NCBI RefSeq assembly: GCF_000424625.1
Contig: NZ_AUKG01000002.1
Coordinates: 1,798,001-1,862,000, forward strand
Reading direction: 5' to 3'
DNA: 64,000 nt
From: Conexibacter woesei Iso977N
GTDB lineage: Bacteria > Actinomycetota > Thermoleophilia > Solirubrobacterales > Solirubrobacteraceae
The notes under the pieces were generated by a model. It was not told the origin of the DNA. It did not search any database and saw only the letters and a program-made list of their open reading frames with translations. Made by a program: the position numbers and the translations under genes. Positions 34,424 through 44,892 of this stretch are shown here, piece after piece (the first letter of the stretch is position 1; the number at the start of each line of letters is the position of its first letter).

Positions 34424-34885
34424 ATGGGTGCGATCGAGATCGAGACGACGTTGCAGAAGAAGGGCCCGGCCGCCGCGGTCGTGCTGGACGAGCAGCAGGT
34501 CGCGGCGGTCGGCGAGGGAGCGAAGGCGTTCCCGGTCAAGGCCACCATCAACGGCTTCACCTGGGCCGGGCGCGTCACGCGCATGAAGGGCGAGTTCCTG
34601 CTGGGGATGAGCAAGGAGATCCGGGCCGGCGCGGGCGCCGAGGCGGGTGACGCCGTCAGGGTGAGGATCGCGCTCGATGCCGCTCCCCGGGAGGTGGAGG
34701 TCCCGGAGGTCTTGATGCGCGCGCTCGCCGGCGACGGCGATGCGCGGGCGAAGTTCGACGCGCTCGCGTTCACGCACAGGAAGGAGTTCGCGCGCTGGAT
34801 CGCCGAGGCCAGGAGGGATGACACGCGCGATCGGCGGATCGGCCAGACGCTCCAGATGTTGCACGAGGGCAAGACGCGGAGTTAG
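34424..34885 (+). CDS. YdeI/OmpD-associated, DUF1905-type protein
   Basis: 153 residues. The N-terminal half is a DUF1905-like small beta barrel (MGAIEIETTLQKKGPAAAVVL, then FPVKATINGFTWAGRV and EFLLGMSKEIRAGAG). The C-terminal half is the YdeI/OmpD-associated helix pair (LALAFTHRKEFARWIAEAR-like: DALAFTHRKEFARWIAEARR). The role of this family is poorly known. The -10 box next to the ATG suggests a leaderless message. Confidence 0.85.
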   Translation: MGAIEIETTLQKKGPAAAVVLDEQQVAAVGEGAKAFPVKATINGFTWAGRVTRMKGEFLLGMSKEIRAGAGAEAGDAVRVRIALDAAPREVEVPEVLMRALAGDGDARAKFDALAFTHRKEFARWIAEARRDDTRDRRIGQTLQMLHEGKTRS

Positions 34886-34888
34886 CGT
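34859..34888 (+). promoter_or_regulatory. candidate promoter, leaderless, for the 119-residue gene
   Basis: TTGCAC (34859-34864), an 18-base spacer, TAGCGT (34883-34888), then six bases and the ATG at 34895. It lies over the end of the preceding gene. Spacing equals that of the two stronger promoters at 35853 and 54718. Confidence 0.55.
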
Positions 34889-34894
34889 CCGCGC

Positions 34895-35254
34895 ATGTCC
34901 TCCGCCGACGACGTCCCGACGTTCCCGCTGTTCGTGCACGACGACGAGCGTGCGGTGCTGCGCACAGCGCTCGGGGCCTACCGCGGCGACTTCGGCCACG
35001 ACGAGCAGGCGATCGTCGCTGTGGTCGACGAGGTGCTCGCCGCCGTCCCGGCCGCCGAGCCGGACACCCTCGACCTCGACGCCGCCGCGATGAAGATCAC
35101 CTACGGCGCCCTGCACGCGGCGCTGGAGGACTCCACCCGCGCCCAGGAGGCCGACCGTGAGCGCATCCGCGCCCTGCTCGACCGCCTGCCCGGCGAGCAC
35201 GACATCCGCGCGATCGACCTCGATCGCGAGCTAGCGCGCCGCCGCGACGGCTGA
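34895..35254 (+). CDS. hypothetical protein
   Basis: 119 residues, acidic and helical, no signal peptide or membrane segment (DDVPTFPLFVHDDERAVLRTALGAYRGDFG; LDLDAAAMKITYGALHAALED; ELARRRDG at the end). No family was recognised. Its stop lies 24 bases inside the convergent TetR gene, so both coding ends overlap. A promoter-like pair with leaderless spacing precedes it. Confidence 0.65.
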   Translation: MSSADDVPTFPLFVHDDERAVLRTALGAYRGDFGHDEQAIVAVVDEVLAAVPAAEPDTLDLDAAAMKITYGALHAALEDSTRAQEADRERIRALLDRLPGEHDIRAIDLDRELARRRDG

Positions 35255-35812
35255 CACCGCCGCCTCGAGCATCGCTTCCAGGACCCGGACGACCTCCGCG
35301 CCGTCCAGCCGCTCCTCCCGCGCCCGGTCCAGCAGCGACTCCGCGAAGGCCTGGTAGGACGCCAGCGCCGCACGCGCCAGCGGCGGCGGGTCGGCCGTAC
35401 CGAACGCGTTGAGCGCCATCGCCGAGACGAGGTGGTCGCGGTTGCGGGCGGTCGTCGCCCGCACGACCGGGTCGGCCGAGGCGACCGTGATGCGGGAGAC
35501 CAGCCACGCGTCGGTCGGCGTCCCCGCGTGATGGGCCATCGCCCCGAAGTTCCTCGCCCGGCGCTCGTCGAGCGGCAGCGCGTCGTCGACCGTCCAGTCG
35601 GCCACGAGGTCGAAGCCGGCCTGCTCCGCGCAGGCCCGGAACAGCTCGACCACCCCGCCCGGGAAGTAGTGGTACAACAAGTTGCGGGTGACCTGCGCGT
35701 CCCTCGCGACCGCCTCGAACGACAGCGCCTCGTACCCCTCCCGCGCCAGGATCCCCATCGCCGCGCGGACGAGCTGCTCGCGGCGCTCCTCTGGGCTCAG
35801 CCGGCGTGCCAT
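35231..35812 (-). CDS. TetR-family regulator
   Basis: 193 residues: N-terminal helix-turn-helix (ALSFEAVARDAQVTRNLLYHYFPGG, residues 28-52) and a helical ligand domain. It is divergent from the large secreted protein at 35891 with 78 bases between the ATGs. Its own promoter is TTGGGC, 18 bases, TAGGCT, nine bases, ATG, on the minus strand. The two -35 boxes are separated by one base, so one bound regulator could control both directions. The ligand is unknown. Confidence 0.92.
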   Translation of the reverse strand: MARRLSPEERREQLVRAAMGILAREGYEALSFEAVARDAQVTRNLLYHYFPGGVVELFRACAEQAGFDLVADWTVDDALPLDERRARNFGAMAHHAGTPTDAWLVSRITVASADPVVRATTARNRDHLVSAMALNAFGTADPPPLARAALASYQAFAESLLDRAREERLDGAEVVRVLEAMLEAAVSAVAAAR

Positions 35813-35821
35813 CGCGCCCGC

Positions 35822-35851
35822 AGCCTACCGCTTCGTTGTGCAGATGCCCAA
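35822..35851 (-). promoter_or_regulatory. promoter of the TetR gene (minus strand)
   Basis: Minus-strand TTGGGC (at 35846-35851), 18-base spacer, TAGGCT (at 35822-35827), nine bases to the ATG at 35812. The short leader leaves no room for a Shine-Dalgarno, consistent with a leaderless start. Confidence 0.6.
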
Positions 35852-35852
35852 C

Positions 35853-35882
35853 TTGACAAATCGTAAATAAGACGCGTAGCCT
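35853..35882 (+). promoter_or_regulatory. strong promoter of the secreted 492-residue protein
   Basis: TTGACA (35853-35858), 18 bases including an AT-rich run, TAGCCT (35877-35882), then GCCGCGCC and ATG at 35891. The same -35, spacer length, -10 and eight-base link occur at 54718-54755. Transcription would start at or within a base or two of the ATG. Confidence 0.75.
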
Positions 35883-35890
35883 GCCGCGCC

Positions 35891-37369
35891 ATGTCCCGCC
35901 GCCGCCTCCTCGCTCCGCTCGCCGCCGCGCTCGCCCTCGCCGCCCCCGCCGTCGCGAGCGCCACGCCGATCGCCGATCCCGTCCCCACGACGCTCCCGCC
36001 GTCGACCGGCGCCGCCTTCGCCGCCACGCCCTTCACCAGGACGGCCGCGCCGCAGAACCCGTTCATGGCGACCAACCCCAACAACAACCTCCACGACGAC
36101 CCGTGGATGAGCGACGCCTACAACCGCCCCGGCCCGCTCGGTGGCGCCGCGCTCTCCCCCACCTCCGGCGCCATGCCCTCCGCGCTCTGCGGCTCGCTGA
36201 CCTTCGACAGGCACGGCCGGATCCTCTCCGTCTGCCCCTCGATCGCCACGCCGATCACCGCCCGCGTCATCGACCCCAACACGCTCACGGTCACCGCGTC
36301 CTACACGCTCGGCGCGCCCAACCCGGCCGGCCCGACCGCGTTCCAGAACTTCACCGGCGGCGGCTACTTCTTCCTGGACCACAAGGACCGGATCTGGTCC
36401 GCGACCAAGTCATCGCACCTGGTCGTTCTCGCCGAGAACGCGACGGGCACCAAGCTCTCCAAGGTCGCCGACTACGACCTCACCAGGGTCCTCAACAACT
36501 CCGAGCGCGTCACCTCCGCCCTCCCGGACTTCCACGACAACATCTGGTTCGTCTCCAAGAAGGACGGCAAGGTCGGGATCCTCAACCCCATGACCAGGCA
36601 TATCGGCGTCCTCACCACGCACGAGGAGATCGAGAACTCCTTCGCCGTCGACCGCGACGCCGTCTACATCGTCAGCGACAAGAAGCTGTACCGGTTCTCC
36701 TCCAAGAACGGCAAGCCCCACATCGACTGGCAGATCACCTACAGGAACTCCGGGATCCACAAGCCCAGCCAGGTCGACGCCGGCTCCGGCACGACGCCGA
36801 CGATCATGCCCGGCGGCTACGTCGCGATCACCGACAACGCCGACCCGATGAACGTCGTGGTCTACCGCACGGCGATCAACACGAAGGCCAAGCGGCGCAC
36901 CGTCTGCGAGGTCCCCGTCTTCACGAAGGGCGCCAGCGCCACCGAGAACTCCCTCAACGGCTCCGGCCGCTCGTTGTTCGTCGAGAACAACTACGGCTAC
37001 CAGGACCCGTTCGGGCCCAGGTCCGGCACCCCGACGACCGCCGGCTTCGCCCGCGTCGACATCAAGGCCGACGGCTCCGGCTGCGTCAAGCGCTGGACCA
37101 ACACCACCGTCTCGGCCCCGACCGTCGTCCCCAAGCTCGACACCGCCACCGGCCTGATCTACACCTACGAGCGCGTGCCCTCGCCGGTCGCCACCGAGCA
37201 GCCCTACTACTGGGCCGCGATCGACGCCCAGACCGGCGCCACCGCCTGGACCCGCTACGCCGGCTCGGGCCTCTCGTTCAACAACAACTACGCGGGCATC
37301 GCGGTCGGCCCGGACCGCGCGCTGTACCTCGGCGTCATCGGCGGCCTCGTCAAGCTCACCGACGGGTAG
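35891..37369 (+). CDS. large secreted protein, probable beta-propeller
   Basis: 492 residues with signal peptide (RRRLLAPLAAALALAAPAVASA). The mature protein has repeating blade-like units such as GSLTFDRHGRILSVC, GGGYFFLDHKDRIWSATKS, DFHDNIWFVSKKDGKVGILN, VYIVSDKKLYRFSSKNGKPH and YYWAAIDAQTGATAWTRYAG, which resemble PQQ/NHL-type propellers. Two cysteine pairs may form disulfides. No catalytic motif was recognised. It is driven by the TTGACA promoter and diverges from a TetR gene, so its expression is probably inducible. Confidence 0.8.
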   Translation: MSRRRLLAPLAAALALAAPAVASATPIADPVPTTLPPSTGAAFAATPFTRTAAPQNPFMATNPNNNLHDDPWMSDAYNRPGPLGGAALSPTSGAMPSALCGSLTFDRHGRILSVCPSIATPITARVIDPNTLTVTASYTLGAPNPAGPTAFQNFTGGGYFFLDHKDRIWSATKSSHLVVLAENATGTKLSKVADYDLTRVLNNSERVTSALPDFHDNIWFVSKKDGKVGILNPMTRHIGVLTTHEEIENSFAVDRDAVYIVSDKKLYRFSSKNGKPHIDWQITYRNSGIHKPSQVDAGSGTTPTIMPGGYVAITDNADPMNVVVYRTAINTKAKRRTVCEVPVFTKGASATENSLNGSGRSLFVENNYGYQDPFGPRSGTPTTAGFARVDIKADGSGCVKRWTNTTVSAPTVVPKLDTATGLIYTYERVPSPVATEQPYYWAAIDAQTGATAWTRYAGSGLSFNNNYAGIAVGPDRALYLGVIGGLVKLTDG

Positions 37370-37390
37370 GCCGCCGCCGCGCATGGCACC

Positions 37391-39418
37391 ATGGGGCGGG
37401 TGCCGAAGAAGGACCCCGCAGACCCCGCCACGCGGATCGCCGAGCTCGTCGCGCAGGTCCGGCGGCTCAACGACGAGTACTACGGCGCCGGCGACACGGC
37501 GACGCCCGACGCGGATTACGACGCGGCCAAGGACGAGCTGGCCGCGCTCGTCGCCGAGCACCCGGAGCTCGAGCCCGCCGACTCCCCGCTGAACAAGGTC
37601 AACGCGCCCGAGCAGCTGACCGGCCCGACGATCCGCCACGCGCGGCCGATGCTGAGCCTCGCCAAGGCGACGACGGAGGAGGCCATCCGGACCTTCTGCG
37701 CGCGCTACGAGGGCCAGACGTTCCGGGTCTCGGAGAAGCTCGACGGCCTCAGCCTCTCGATCGTCTACGAGAACGGCAGGCTCGACTACGTCGCCACCCG
37801 CGGCACCGGCGAGATCGGCGAGCTGGTCACCGACAAGGCCGAGCACGTCATCCCCGACCTCCCGCACAGGATCAGGCACAGGGGCCGCGTCGAGGTCCGC
37901 GGGGAGGCGCTGATGCCGCGCTCCATCTGGGCGGCCTACAACGAGACCCACCCCGACAAGCCGCTCACGAACCCGCGCAACGGCGCCGCGGGCACGTTGA
38001 TGCAGAAGGACCCCAGGGCCGCCGCCGAGGCCGGGCGCCTCCTGCGCTTCTTCGCCTTCGGCGCCGAGCTGGCCGACGGGACCGCGATCGATCCGGAGCC
38101 GTTCGGGATCGAGCTCGCCCACCAGACGATCGGCAACGACGCCGACGAGGTCATCGAGGCGATCCACGCGATCGGCTCGCGCCGCAACGACCTCGACTAC
38201 GACATCGACGGCGCGGTCATCCGCCTGCACGACCCCGCGGCGTTCGAGGCGGCGGGCTTCAACAGCGCCGAGCCGCGCGGCGCGATCGCCTTCAAGTACC
38301 CGCCCGAGGAGAAGCTGACGAAGCTGCTCGGCGTCGTCTGGCAGGTCGGCAAGGTCGGCCGCGTCGCGCCGATCGCCAAGGTCAAGCCGGTCTTCGTCGG
38401 CGGCGTGACCGTCGAGAACATCACCTTGCACAACGCCCGCCTGATCCGCGAGCGCGACCTGCGGATCGGCGACACGATCGCCGTCGTCCGCCGCGGCGAC
38501 GTGATCCCGTTCGCGGGCCGCTCGATCCCCGAGGACCGTGACGGCAGCGAGGAGGAGATCGTCCCGCCGACGCACTGCCCCTCGTGCAACACCGAGCTGG
38601 AGATCCGCGGCACCGGCGAGGAGCGCTGGTGCCCGAACCTGCAGTGCCCGGCGCAGATCACCCGGCGGCTGATGCACTGGGCCTCGCGCCCCGCCGCCGA
38701 CATGGAGGGCGTCGGCGACGTCTGGATCGAGAAGCTCGCCGAGGACGGCATCCTGAGGTCGCGCGCCGACTTCTACACCAAGATCACCACCGAGCTCCTG
38801 ACCGGCTACGAGCGCATGGGCGAGGTCTCGGCGCGCAACATGGTGGACTCGATCGCGGGGTCCAAGGACATCGGGTTGCGCCGCGCGCTGATCGGCCTGG
38901 CGATCCCGATGGCCAGCGACGGCACCGCCAAGCGCCTGACGCTCGCGGGCTTCCAGTCGCTGGAGGACGTCGCGAGGGCGAGCGTCGAGGAGCTCGTCGC
39001 GATCAAGGACATCGGCCCGAAGGTCGCCGAGTCGATCGTCGCGTTCTTCGCTCGCGACGACACCGAGGACGAGATCAAGGCGCTGCGCAGGGCGGGCGTC
39101 AACCTCGACGTCCACGACGAGGACAGGCCGGTCGACGTCGCCGCGGCCGGGGACTCGCCGCTGAAGGGCAAGACGGTCGTCATCACCGGCGCGTTCACCG
39201 ACCCGCGGTCGGGCGCGAAGGTCTCGCGCCCGGACGTGACGAGGCTCGTCGAGCAGGCCGCCGCGACCGCCACGTCATCCGTCTCCGGCGACACCGACTA
39301 CCTGCTGGCCGGCGCCAACACCGGCGCGGCCAAGACGAACAAGGCCGACAAGCTCGGCGTCGAGATCGTCGACCAGGACACGCTCTGGGGCTGGCTGAAG
39401 GAGGCGGGCGTCGCCTAG
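37391..39418 (+). CDS. ligA: NAD-dependent DNA ligase
   Basis: Essential replicative ligase, 675 residues. It has the Ia domain with DEYYGAGDTATPDADYD, the adenylation Lys in SEKLDGLSLSIVYENG, the motif PRNGAAGTLMQKDP, an OB domain, a Cys4 zinc finger (HCPSCNTELEI ... WCPNLQCPAQI), helix-hairpin-helix repeats (IKDIGPKVAESIVAFF) and a C-terminal BRCT domain (GKTVVITGAFTDPRSG). ATG at 37391 is used; a GTG three codons on is also possible. It is convergent with glgP. Confidence 0.97.
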   Translation: MGRVPKKDPADPATRIAELVAQVRRLNDEYYGAGDTATPDADYDAAKDELAALVAEHPELEPADSPLNKVNAPEQLTGPTIRHARPMLSLAKATTEEAIRTFCARYEGQTFRVSEKLDGLSLSIVYENGRLDYVATRGTGEIGELVTDKAEHVIPDLPHRIRHRGRVEVRGEALMPRSIWAAYNETHPDKPLTNPRNGAAGTLMQKDPRAAAEAGRLLRFFAFGAELADGTAIDPEPFGIELAHQTIGNDADEVIEAIHAIGSRRNDLDYDIDGAVIRLHDPAAFEAAGFNSAEPRGAIAFKYPPEEKLTKLLGVVWQVGKVGRVAPIAKVKPVFVGGVTVENITLHNARLIRERDLRIGDTIAVVRRGDVIPFAGRSIPEDRDGSEEEIVPPTHCPSCNTELEIRGTGEERWCPNLQCPAQITRRLMHWASRPAADMEGVGDVWIEKLAEDGILRSRADFYTKITTELLTGYERMGEVSARNMVDSIAGSKDIGLRRALIGLAIPMASDGTAKRLTLAGFQSLEDVARASVEELVAIKDIGPKVAESIVAFFARDDTEDEIKALRRAGVNLDVHDEDRPVDVAAAGDSPLKGKTVVITGAFTDPRSGAKVSRPDVTRLVEQAAATATSSVSGDTDYLLAGANTGAAKTNKADKLGVEIVDQDTLWGWLKEAGVA

Positions 39419-39448
39419 CCGTGGCAGCGCCCGCCCCTTCTTCAACCC

Positions 39449-41551
39449 CTAGGCCTCGACCTTCGAGGCGTACATCTTGGCCTCGTAGTCCTGCAACATG
39501 CGCGTCGCCGAGAACTGGCCGCCGAGCGTCTTCAGCGAGTTCTTGACCCGCCGCGCCCAGGCGCCGTCGCCGGCGTAGAACTCGGGGACGACCTCGTCCT
39601 CCAGCAGGCGGTAGAGCGTCGCGGCGTCGCGGGCGTCCTGGGCCTGGTGGTCGGCGTCGACCTCGCCCGGCAGCGCCCAGCCGTTGGAGCCGTCGTAGGC
39701 CTCGGCCCACCAGCCGTCCAGCACCGATAGCTGCAGGCCGCCGTTCAGCACCGACTTCATCCCCGACGTGCCCGACGCCTCCAGCGGCGGCCGCGGCAGG
39801 TTGACCCACACGTCGCAGCCGCCCACGAGCCTGGCCGCGGACGCGAGGTCGTAGTCGGCCAGGAACACCACGCGGCTCTGGGTCCCCTCCGCGCCGCGCA
39901 GGTGCAGCAGCTGCTGGATCATCCCCTTGCCCGGCTCGTCCTTCGGATGCGCCTTGCCGGCGATCACGAACTGGACCGGCCGGTCGCCGCGCAGGAGGTC
40001 CAGCGCGCGCTCGGCGTCGTGGACCATCAGCGCCAGGCGCTTGTAGGTCGCGACGCGCCGCGCGAAGCCGATCGTCAGCGCGTCCGGGTCGAACGCGTGC
40101 TCCGCCGCCTGGACGAACGACCGCTCCTCCCCACGGACCAGCCGGTCATACGGGATCCGCTCGCGGACCAGGTCCACCAACTTGGCCCGCTGCGTGCGGC
40201 GCACGGCCATCAGCTCGTCGTCGGGGATGCCGTCGACCCCCTCCCACGTCGCCGGGTCCGCGGCGCGCGTGATCCAGCCCTCGCCGAGGTGCTGATCGAG
40301 CAGCGACCGCATCGGCAGGCCGATCCAGGACGGCACGTGGACGCCGTTGGTGACGTGCGTGATCGGGACGTCGTCCAACGCACGGCCGGGCCACAGCTCC
40401 TGCCACATCTCGCGCGCGACCTCGCCGTGGCGCCGGGCGACGCCGTTGGTGGCGCGCGCGGTCCGGATGCCCAGCTGGGTGATCCCGAACGGCTCGTGCT
40501 CGTCGTCGGGGTGCGTGCGGCCGAGCGCCAGCACCTCGCTGTCCTTGAAGCCCCGGGCCTCCAGGATCGGCTCCAGCAGCAGCGCGATCTCACCGCCGGG
40601 GTAGGCGTCGTTGCCGGCCGGGACCGGCGTGTGCGTCGTGAAGACCGTGTGCGGTCGCGCGTTGGCGACCACCTCCTCGACCGTCTCGCCGGGCTCCTCG
40701 AGCGCGCCGAACGCGGCGTGGCCCTCGTTGAGGTGGATCACCTCGGGCTCGACGCCCAGGGCCTTCAGCGCGCGACGGCCGCCGATCCCGAGCAGCGCGT
40801 ACTGGTTGAGGCGGATCTCGGGCTGGCCGACGTAGAGCTGCGAGGAGGTGAAGCGCCCCGTCGCCGAGTTCTCGGGCCGCTCGGCGTCGAGCAGCAGCAG
40901 CGGCACGCGGCCGACGTTCACGCGCCAGATCTGCGCGACGATCTCCTCCTCGCGCACCGGCACCGTGACCGTCACCGGCCGGCCGTCGTCGCCGGTGACC
41001 AGCGCGGCGGGCAGGCGCTCGACGTCGGTGTCCAGCCAGTACTCGCGCTGCCAGCCGGACAGGTCGATCCGCTGGCGGAAGTAGCCCTGGCGGTAGAGCA
41101 GGCCGACCGCGACGAACGGCAGGCAGCGGTCCGACGCCTCCTTGACGAGGTCGCCGGCCAGCGCGCCCAGGCCGCCGGAGTAGATCGGCAGCGACGCGTG
41201 GATCGCGTACTCGGCGCAGAAGTAGGCGACCGGCGCGCCCTCGCGCGACGGCGGGGCGTTGCGGTGCGCTTCCAGGCGCCCGTCCAGCGCGGCGGCCCGC
41301 TCCAGCAGCGACGCGTCGCGCGCAGCCGCCTCCAGCCGCTCCGGGGCGGCCTCCTCCAGCAGGCGCACGGGGTTGCCCGCGCACGCCTTCCAGCGGTCCG
41401 GGTCGATGTCCCGGAACACCGCCGGCCCATCGGGATCCCACGACCACGAGTAGTCGTAGGCGATCCGCGCGAGCACCTCAAGCTCGCCCGGCACGCGTGC
41501 AGCGAGCCCGGCGATGGCGCGGTCGATGTCGGCTCTTCCGGCGTCGATCAT
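39449..41551 (-). CDS. glgP: alpha-glucan (glycogen) phosphorylase
   Basis: Releases glucose 1-phosphate from glycogen. The 700-residue enzyme has the DUF3417 N-terminus (LARIAYDYSWSWDPDGPAVFRDID) of the actinobacterial type, the internal FCAEYAIHASLPIYSGGLG and HLNEGHAAF, and the pyridoxal-phosphate site ASGTSGMKSVLNGGLQ with the Lys that binds the cofactor. The end reads TRMLQDYEAKMYA. It is divergent from the ABC-F gene by 83 bases, with a TAGAGG six bases before the ATG as a possible weak -10. Confidence 0.95.
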   Translation of the reverse strand: MIDAGRADIDRAIAGLAARVPGELEVLARIAYDYSWSWDPDGPAVFRDIDPDRWKACAGNPVRLLEEAAPERLEAAARDASLLERAAALDGRLEAHRNAPPSREGAPVAYFCAEYAIHASLPIYSGGLGALAGDLVKEASDRCLPFVAVGLLYRQGYFRQRIDLSGWQREYWLDTDVERLPAALVTGDDGRPVTVTVPVREEEIVAQIWRVNVGRVPLLLLDAERPENSATGRFTSSQLYVGQPEIRLNQYALLGIGGRRALKALGVEPEVIHLNEGHAAFGALEEPGETVEEVVANARPHTVFTTHTPVPAGNDAYPGGEIALLLEPILEARGFKDSEVLALGRTHPDDEHEPFGITQLGIRTARATNGVARRHGEVAREMWQELWPGRALDDVPITHVTNGVHVPSWIGLPMRSLLDQHLGEGWITRAADPATWEGVDGIPDDELMAVRRTQRAKLVDLVRERIPYDRLVRGEERSFVQAAEHAFDPDALTIGFARRVATYKRLALMVHDAERALDLLRGDRPVQFVIAGKAHPKDEPGKGMIQQLLHLRGAEGTQSRVVFLADYDLASAARLVGGCDVWVNLPRPPLEASGTSGMKSVLNGGLQLSVLDGWWAEAYDGSNGWALPGEVDADHQAQDARDAATLYRLLEDEVVPEFYAGDGAWARRVKNSLKTLGGQFSATRMLQDYEAKMYASKVEA

Positions 41552-41634
41552 GGTCAGCCTCTACCCGTGGTTTCCAGGAACTCACGTCGCATCATGCCGA
41601 AGCGACGCCCGGATCGGCAGGATGCAGGGACCTG

Positions 41635-43452
<1,818 letters not shown>

Positions 43453-43455
43453 CGG

Positions 43456-43911
43456 CTAGCGGCCCAGCAGGCTCTCGAGCTTGCGGGCCACGTTCGGCAG
43501 CGGGCCGAGGAGCGTCCGCGTCTCGGCGATCCCTGCGCGGACCTCGGCATCGCCGACCTCGACGGGGAGCAGCCCGTCCTGCAGGTCGGCGAGCAGGTGG
43601 TCGGCGCCCTCCAGGGCTTCCACCGCGTGGTCGATGTGCCCGCGGGCGCCGTTGGCGTGCTTGGTGTCGCCGGCCGGGAACTGCTTCGGCGGGAAGCCGT
43701 GGCGGGCGGCGAACTCGGTGTAGGTCCGCTTCCCGCGCCCCGAGGCATGGGTCGCCGGCCGGAAGAGGACCTCCTCCAACCGGTCGGCCGTCTGCTCGTC
43801 AAGCAGCTCATAGGCCTCGCCCAGCTCGGCGACAGCGATCGAGATCGCATCGATCGCGGCCTCGAGCTCGTCGAGCAGCGACTGCCGCCCCTCCGCGTTC
43901 GTGTACGCCAT
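43456..43911 (-). CDS. conserved hypothetical protein
   Basis: 151 residues, helical and acidic. The N-terminal helix is long and Glu/Ala-rich (RQSLLDELEAAIDAISIAVAELGEAYELLDEQTADRLEEVLF), then FAARHGFPPKQFPAGDTKHANG and a helical end. No family was recognised. Its stop is three bases from the convergent ABC-F stop. TAGTCT (43921-43926, minus strand) sits nine bases before the ATG, the spacing of the leaderless promoters elsewhere in the window. Confidence 0.7.
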   Translation of the reverse strand: MAYTNAEGRQSLLDELEAAIDAISIAVAELGEAYELLDEQTADRLEEVLFRPATHASGRGKRTYTEFAARHGFPPKQFPAGDTKHANGARGHIDHAVEALEGADHLLADLQDGLLPVEVGDAEVRAGIAETRTLLGPLPNVARKLESLLGR

Positions 43912-44013
43912 GTCCCCCGGAGACTACGCGCTGGTCAAGCGGCCCACACCGCAACGCGACGCCGCCAGCGATTCGCGAGATCCTCAACCCCTCCATCTCG
44001 CAGCACCGGTCCG

Positions 44014-44050
44014 ACGACCGCGGCAGAAGCGACGGCGGCGCCGCGGTCGT
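44014..44050 (-). terminator. hairpin downstream of the SDR gene
   Basis: An 11-bp perfect stem (44014-44024 with 44040-44050) and 15-base loop in the 161-base gap after the SDR stop at 44073. No T-run follows, so it is a GC-rich stem of the type common in this window. The rest of the gap has no open frame or repeat. Confidence 0.5.
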
Positions 44051-44072
44051 TGAGGCGCGTGACTTGGTGGCG

Positions 44073-44837
44073 TCAGGCCGCGTAGGTGTTGAGGGCGCCG
44101 CCGTCGACGTCGAGGGTTGTGCCGTGGATGAAGGCTGCGTCGTCGGAGACCAGCCAGGTCACGGCGGCGGCGACCTCCTCGGGTGTGCCGACGCGGCCGG
44201 CGGGTGTGCGGGCGGCCATGGCGTCGAGGAGGTGCTTGCCCGCCTCGGTCCCGCCCGTCAGCGTCACGCCCGGCGATACCGCGTTGACGCGGATCCCGGA
44301 CGGCCCGAACTCCGCCGACCAGCCGCGGGTCAGCGCCTCGATCGCGGCTTTGGTCGACGCGTACAGCGGCCCGGACGGCATCCCGATGCGCGAGACCCAG
44401 GAACCGATGTTGATGATGTTGCCCTCGCCCCGCGCGACCATCCCGGGCGCCAGCGCGGCGACCAGGGCGTGCGGCGCGGCGATGTTCACGGACAACATCG
44501 CGTCGACCGCGGCGTCGTCCAGCTCGGGCGTCGGCGCGCTCGGGTAGACGCCGGCGTTGTTGACGAGGATGTCGACGCGCCCGCCGAGGGCCTGCGTCGC
44601 GTCGGCGGCGAGCCGGCGCGCGGCGTCGTGGCTGGCGCCGATGTCGGCGGCGACGAAGTCGGCGCGGCCGCCGGCGTCGCGGATCGCGGCGACGACGTCC
44701 TCGCCGCGGGCCGCGTCACGGCCGGAAACGGCGACGTGCGCGCCCTGCGCGGCGAGCGCGACGGCGATGGCGCGGCCGATGCCGCTGGTGGAGCCGGTGA
44801 CCAAGGCGGTCCGGCCGGAGAGTTGATTGGACTGCAT
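44073..44837 (-). CDS. short-chain dehydrogenase/reductase (SDR)
   Basis: 254 residues of the classical SDR fold: TGSTSGIGRAIAVALAAQGA (cofactor loop), DIGAS, ILVNNAGVYPS, IINIGSWVS and the catalytic YASTKAA (Tyr-x3-Lys). It ends with SDDAAFIHGTTLDVDGGALN as in FabG-like members. The substrate is unknown. It diverges from a TetR gene; one palindrome spans its start codon and a second lies 22 bases upstream, so it is very likely the regulated target. Confidence 0.93.
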   Translation of the reverse strand: MQSNQLSGRTALVTGSTSGIGRAIAVALAAQGAHVAVSGRDAARGEDVVAAIRDAGGRADFVAADIGASHDAARRLAADATQALGGRVDILVNNAGVYPSAPTPELDDAAVDAMLSVNIAAPHALVAALAPGMVARGEGNIINIGSWVSRIGMPSGPLYASTKAAIEALTRGWSAEFGPSGIRVNAVSPGVTLTGGTEAGKHLLDAMAARTPAGRVGTPEEVAAAVTWLVSDDAAFIHGTTLDVDGGALNTYAA

Positions 44838-44844
44838 GGTCCAA
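44827..44844. promoter_or_regulatory. TetR operator 1, spanning the SDR start codon
   Basis: TTGGAC-TGCATG-GTCCAA, a perfect 6-bp inverted repeat. The SDR ATG (44835-44837, minus strand) is inside it, and the minus-strand -10 box TAGGAT (44844-44849) abuts it. Binding would block transcription start and the initiating ribosome site. Confidence 0.75.
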
Positions 44845-44858
44845 TCCTAGCGCACCTC

Positions 44859-44874
44859 TGGACCGCCCGGTCCA
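44859..44874. promoter_or_regulatory. TetR operator 2, between the divergent promoters
   Basis: TGGACC-GCCC-GGTCCA, the same half-site as operator 1, ending one base before the TATCAT -10 box (44876-44881) of the TetR gene. Together the two sites would repress both directions. Confidence 0.75.
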
Positions 44875-44892
44875 CTATCATGTCAGAGCACG

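Noticed and set aside
43927-43936. TTGACC on the minus strand as -35 box for the 151-residue gene
   Set aside because: Only six bases separate it from the TAGTCT box, too short for a promoter spacer.
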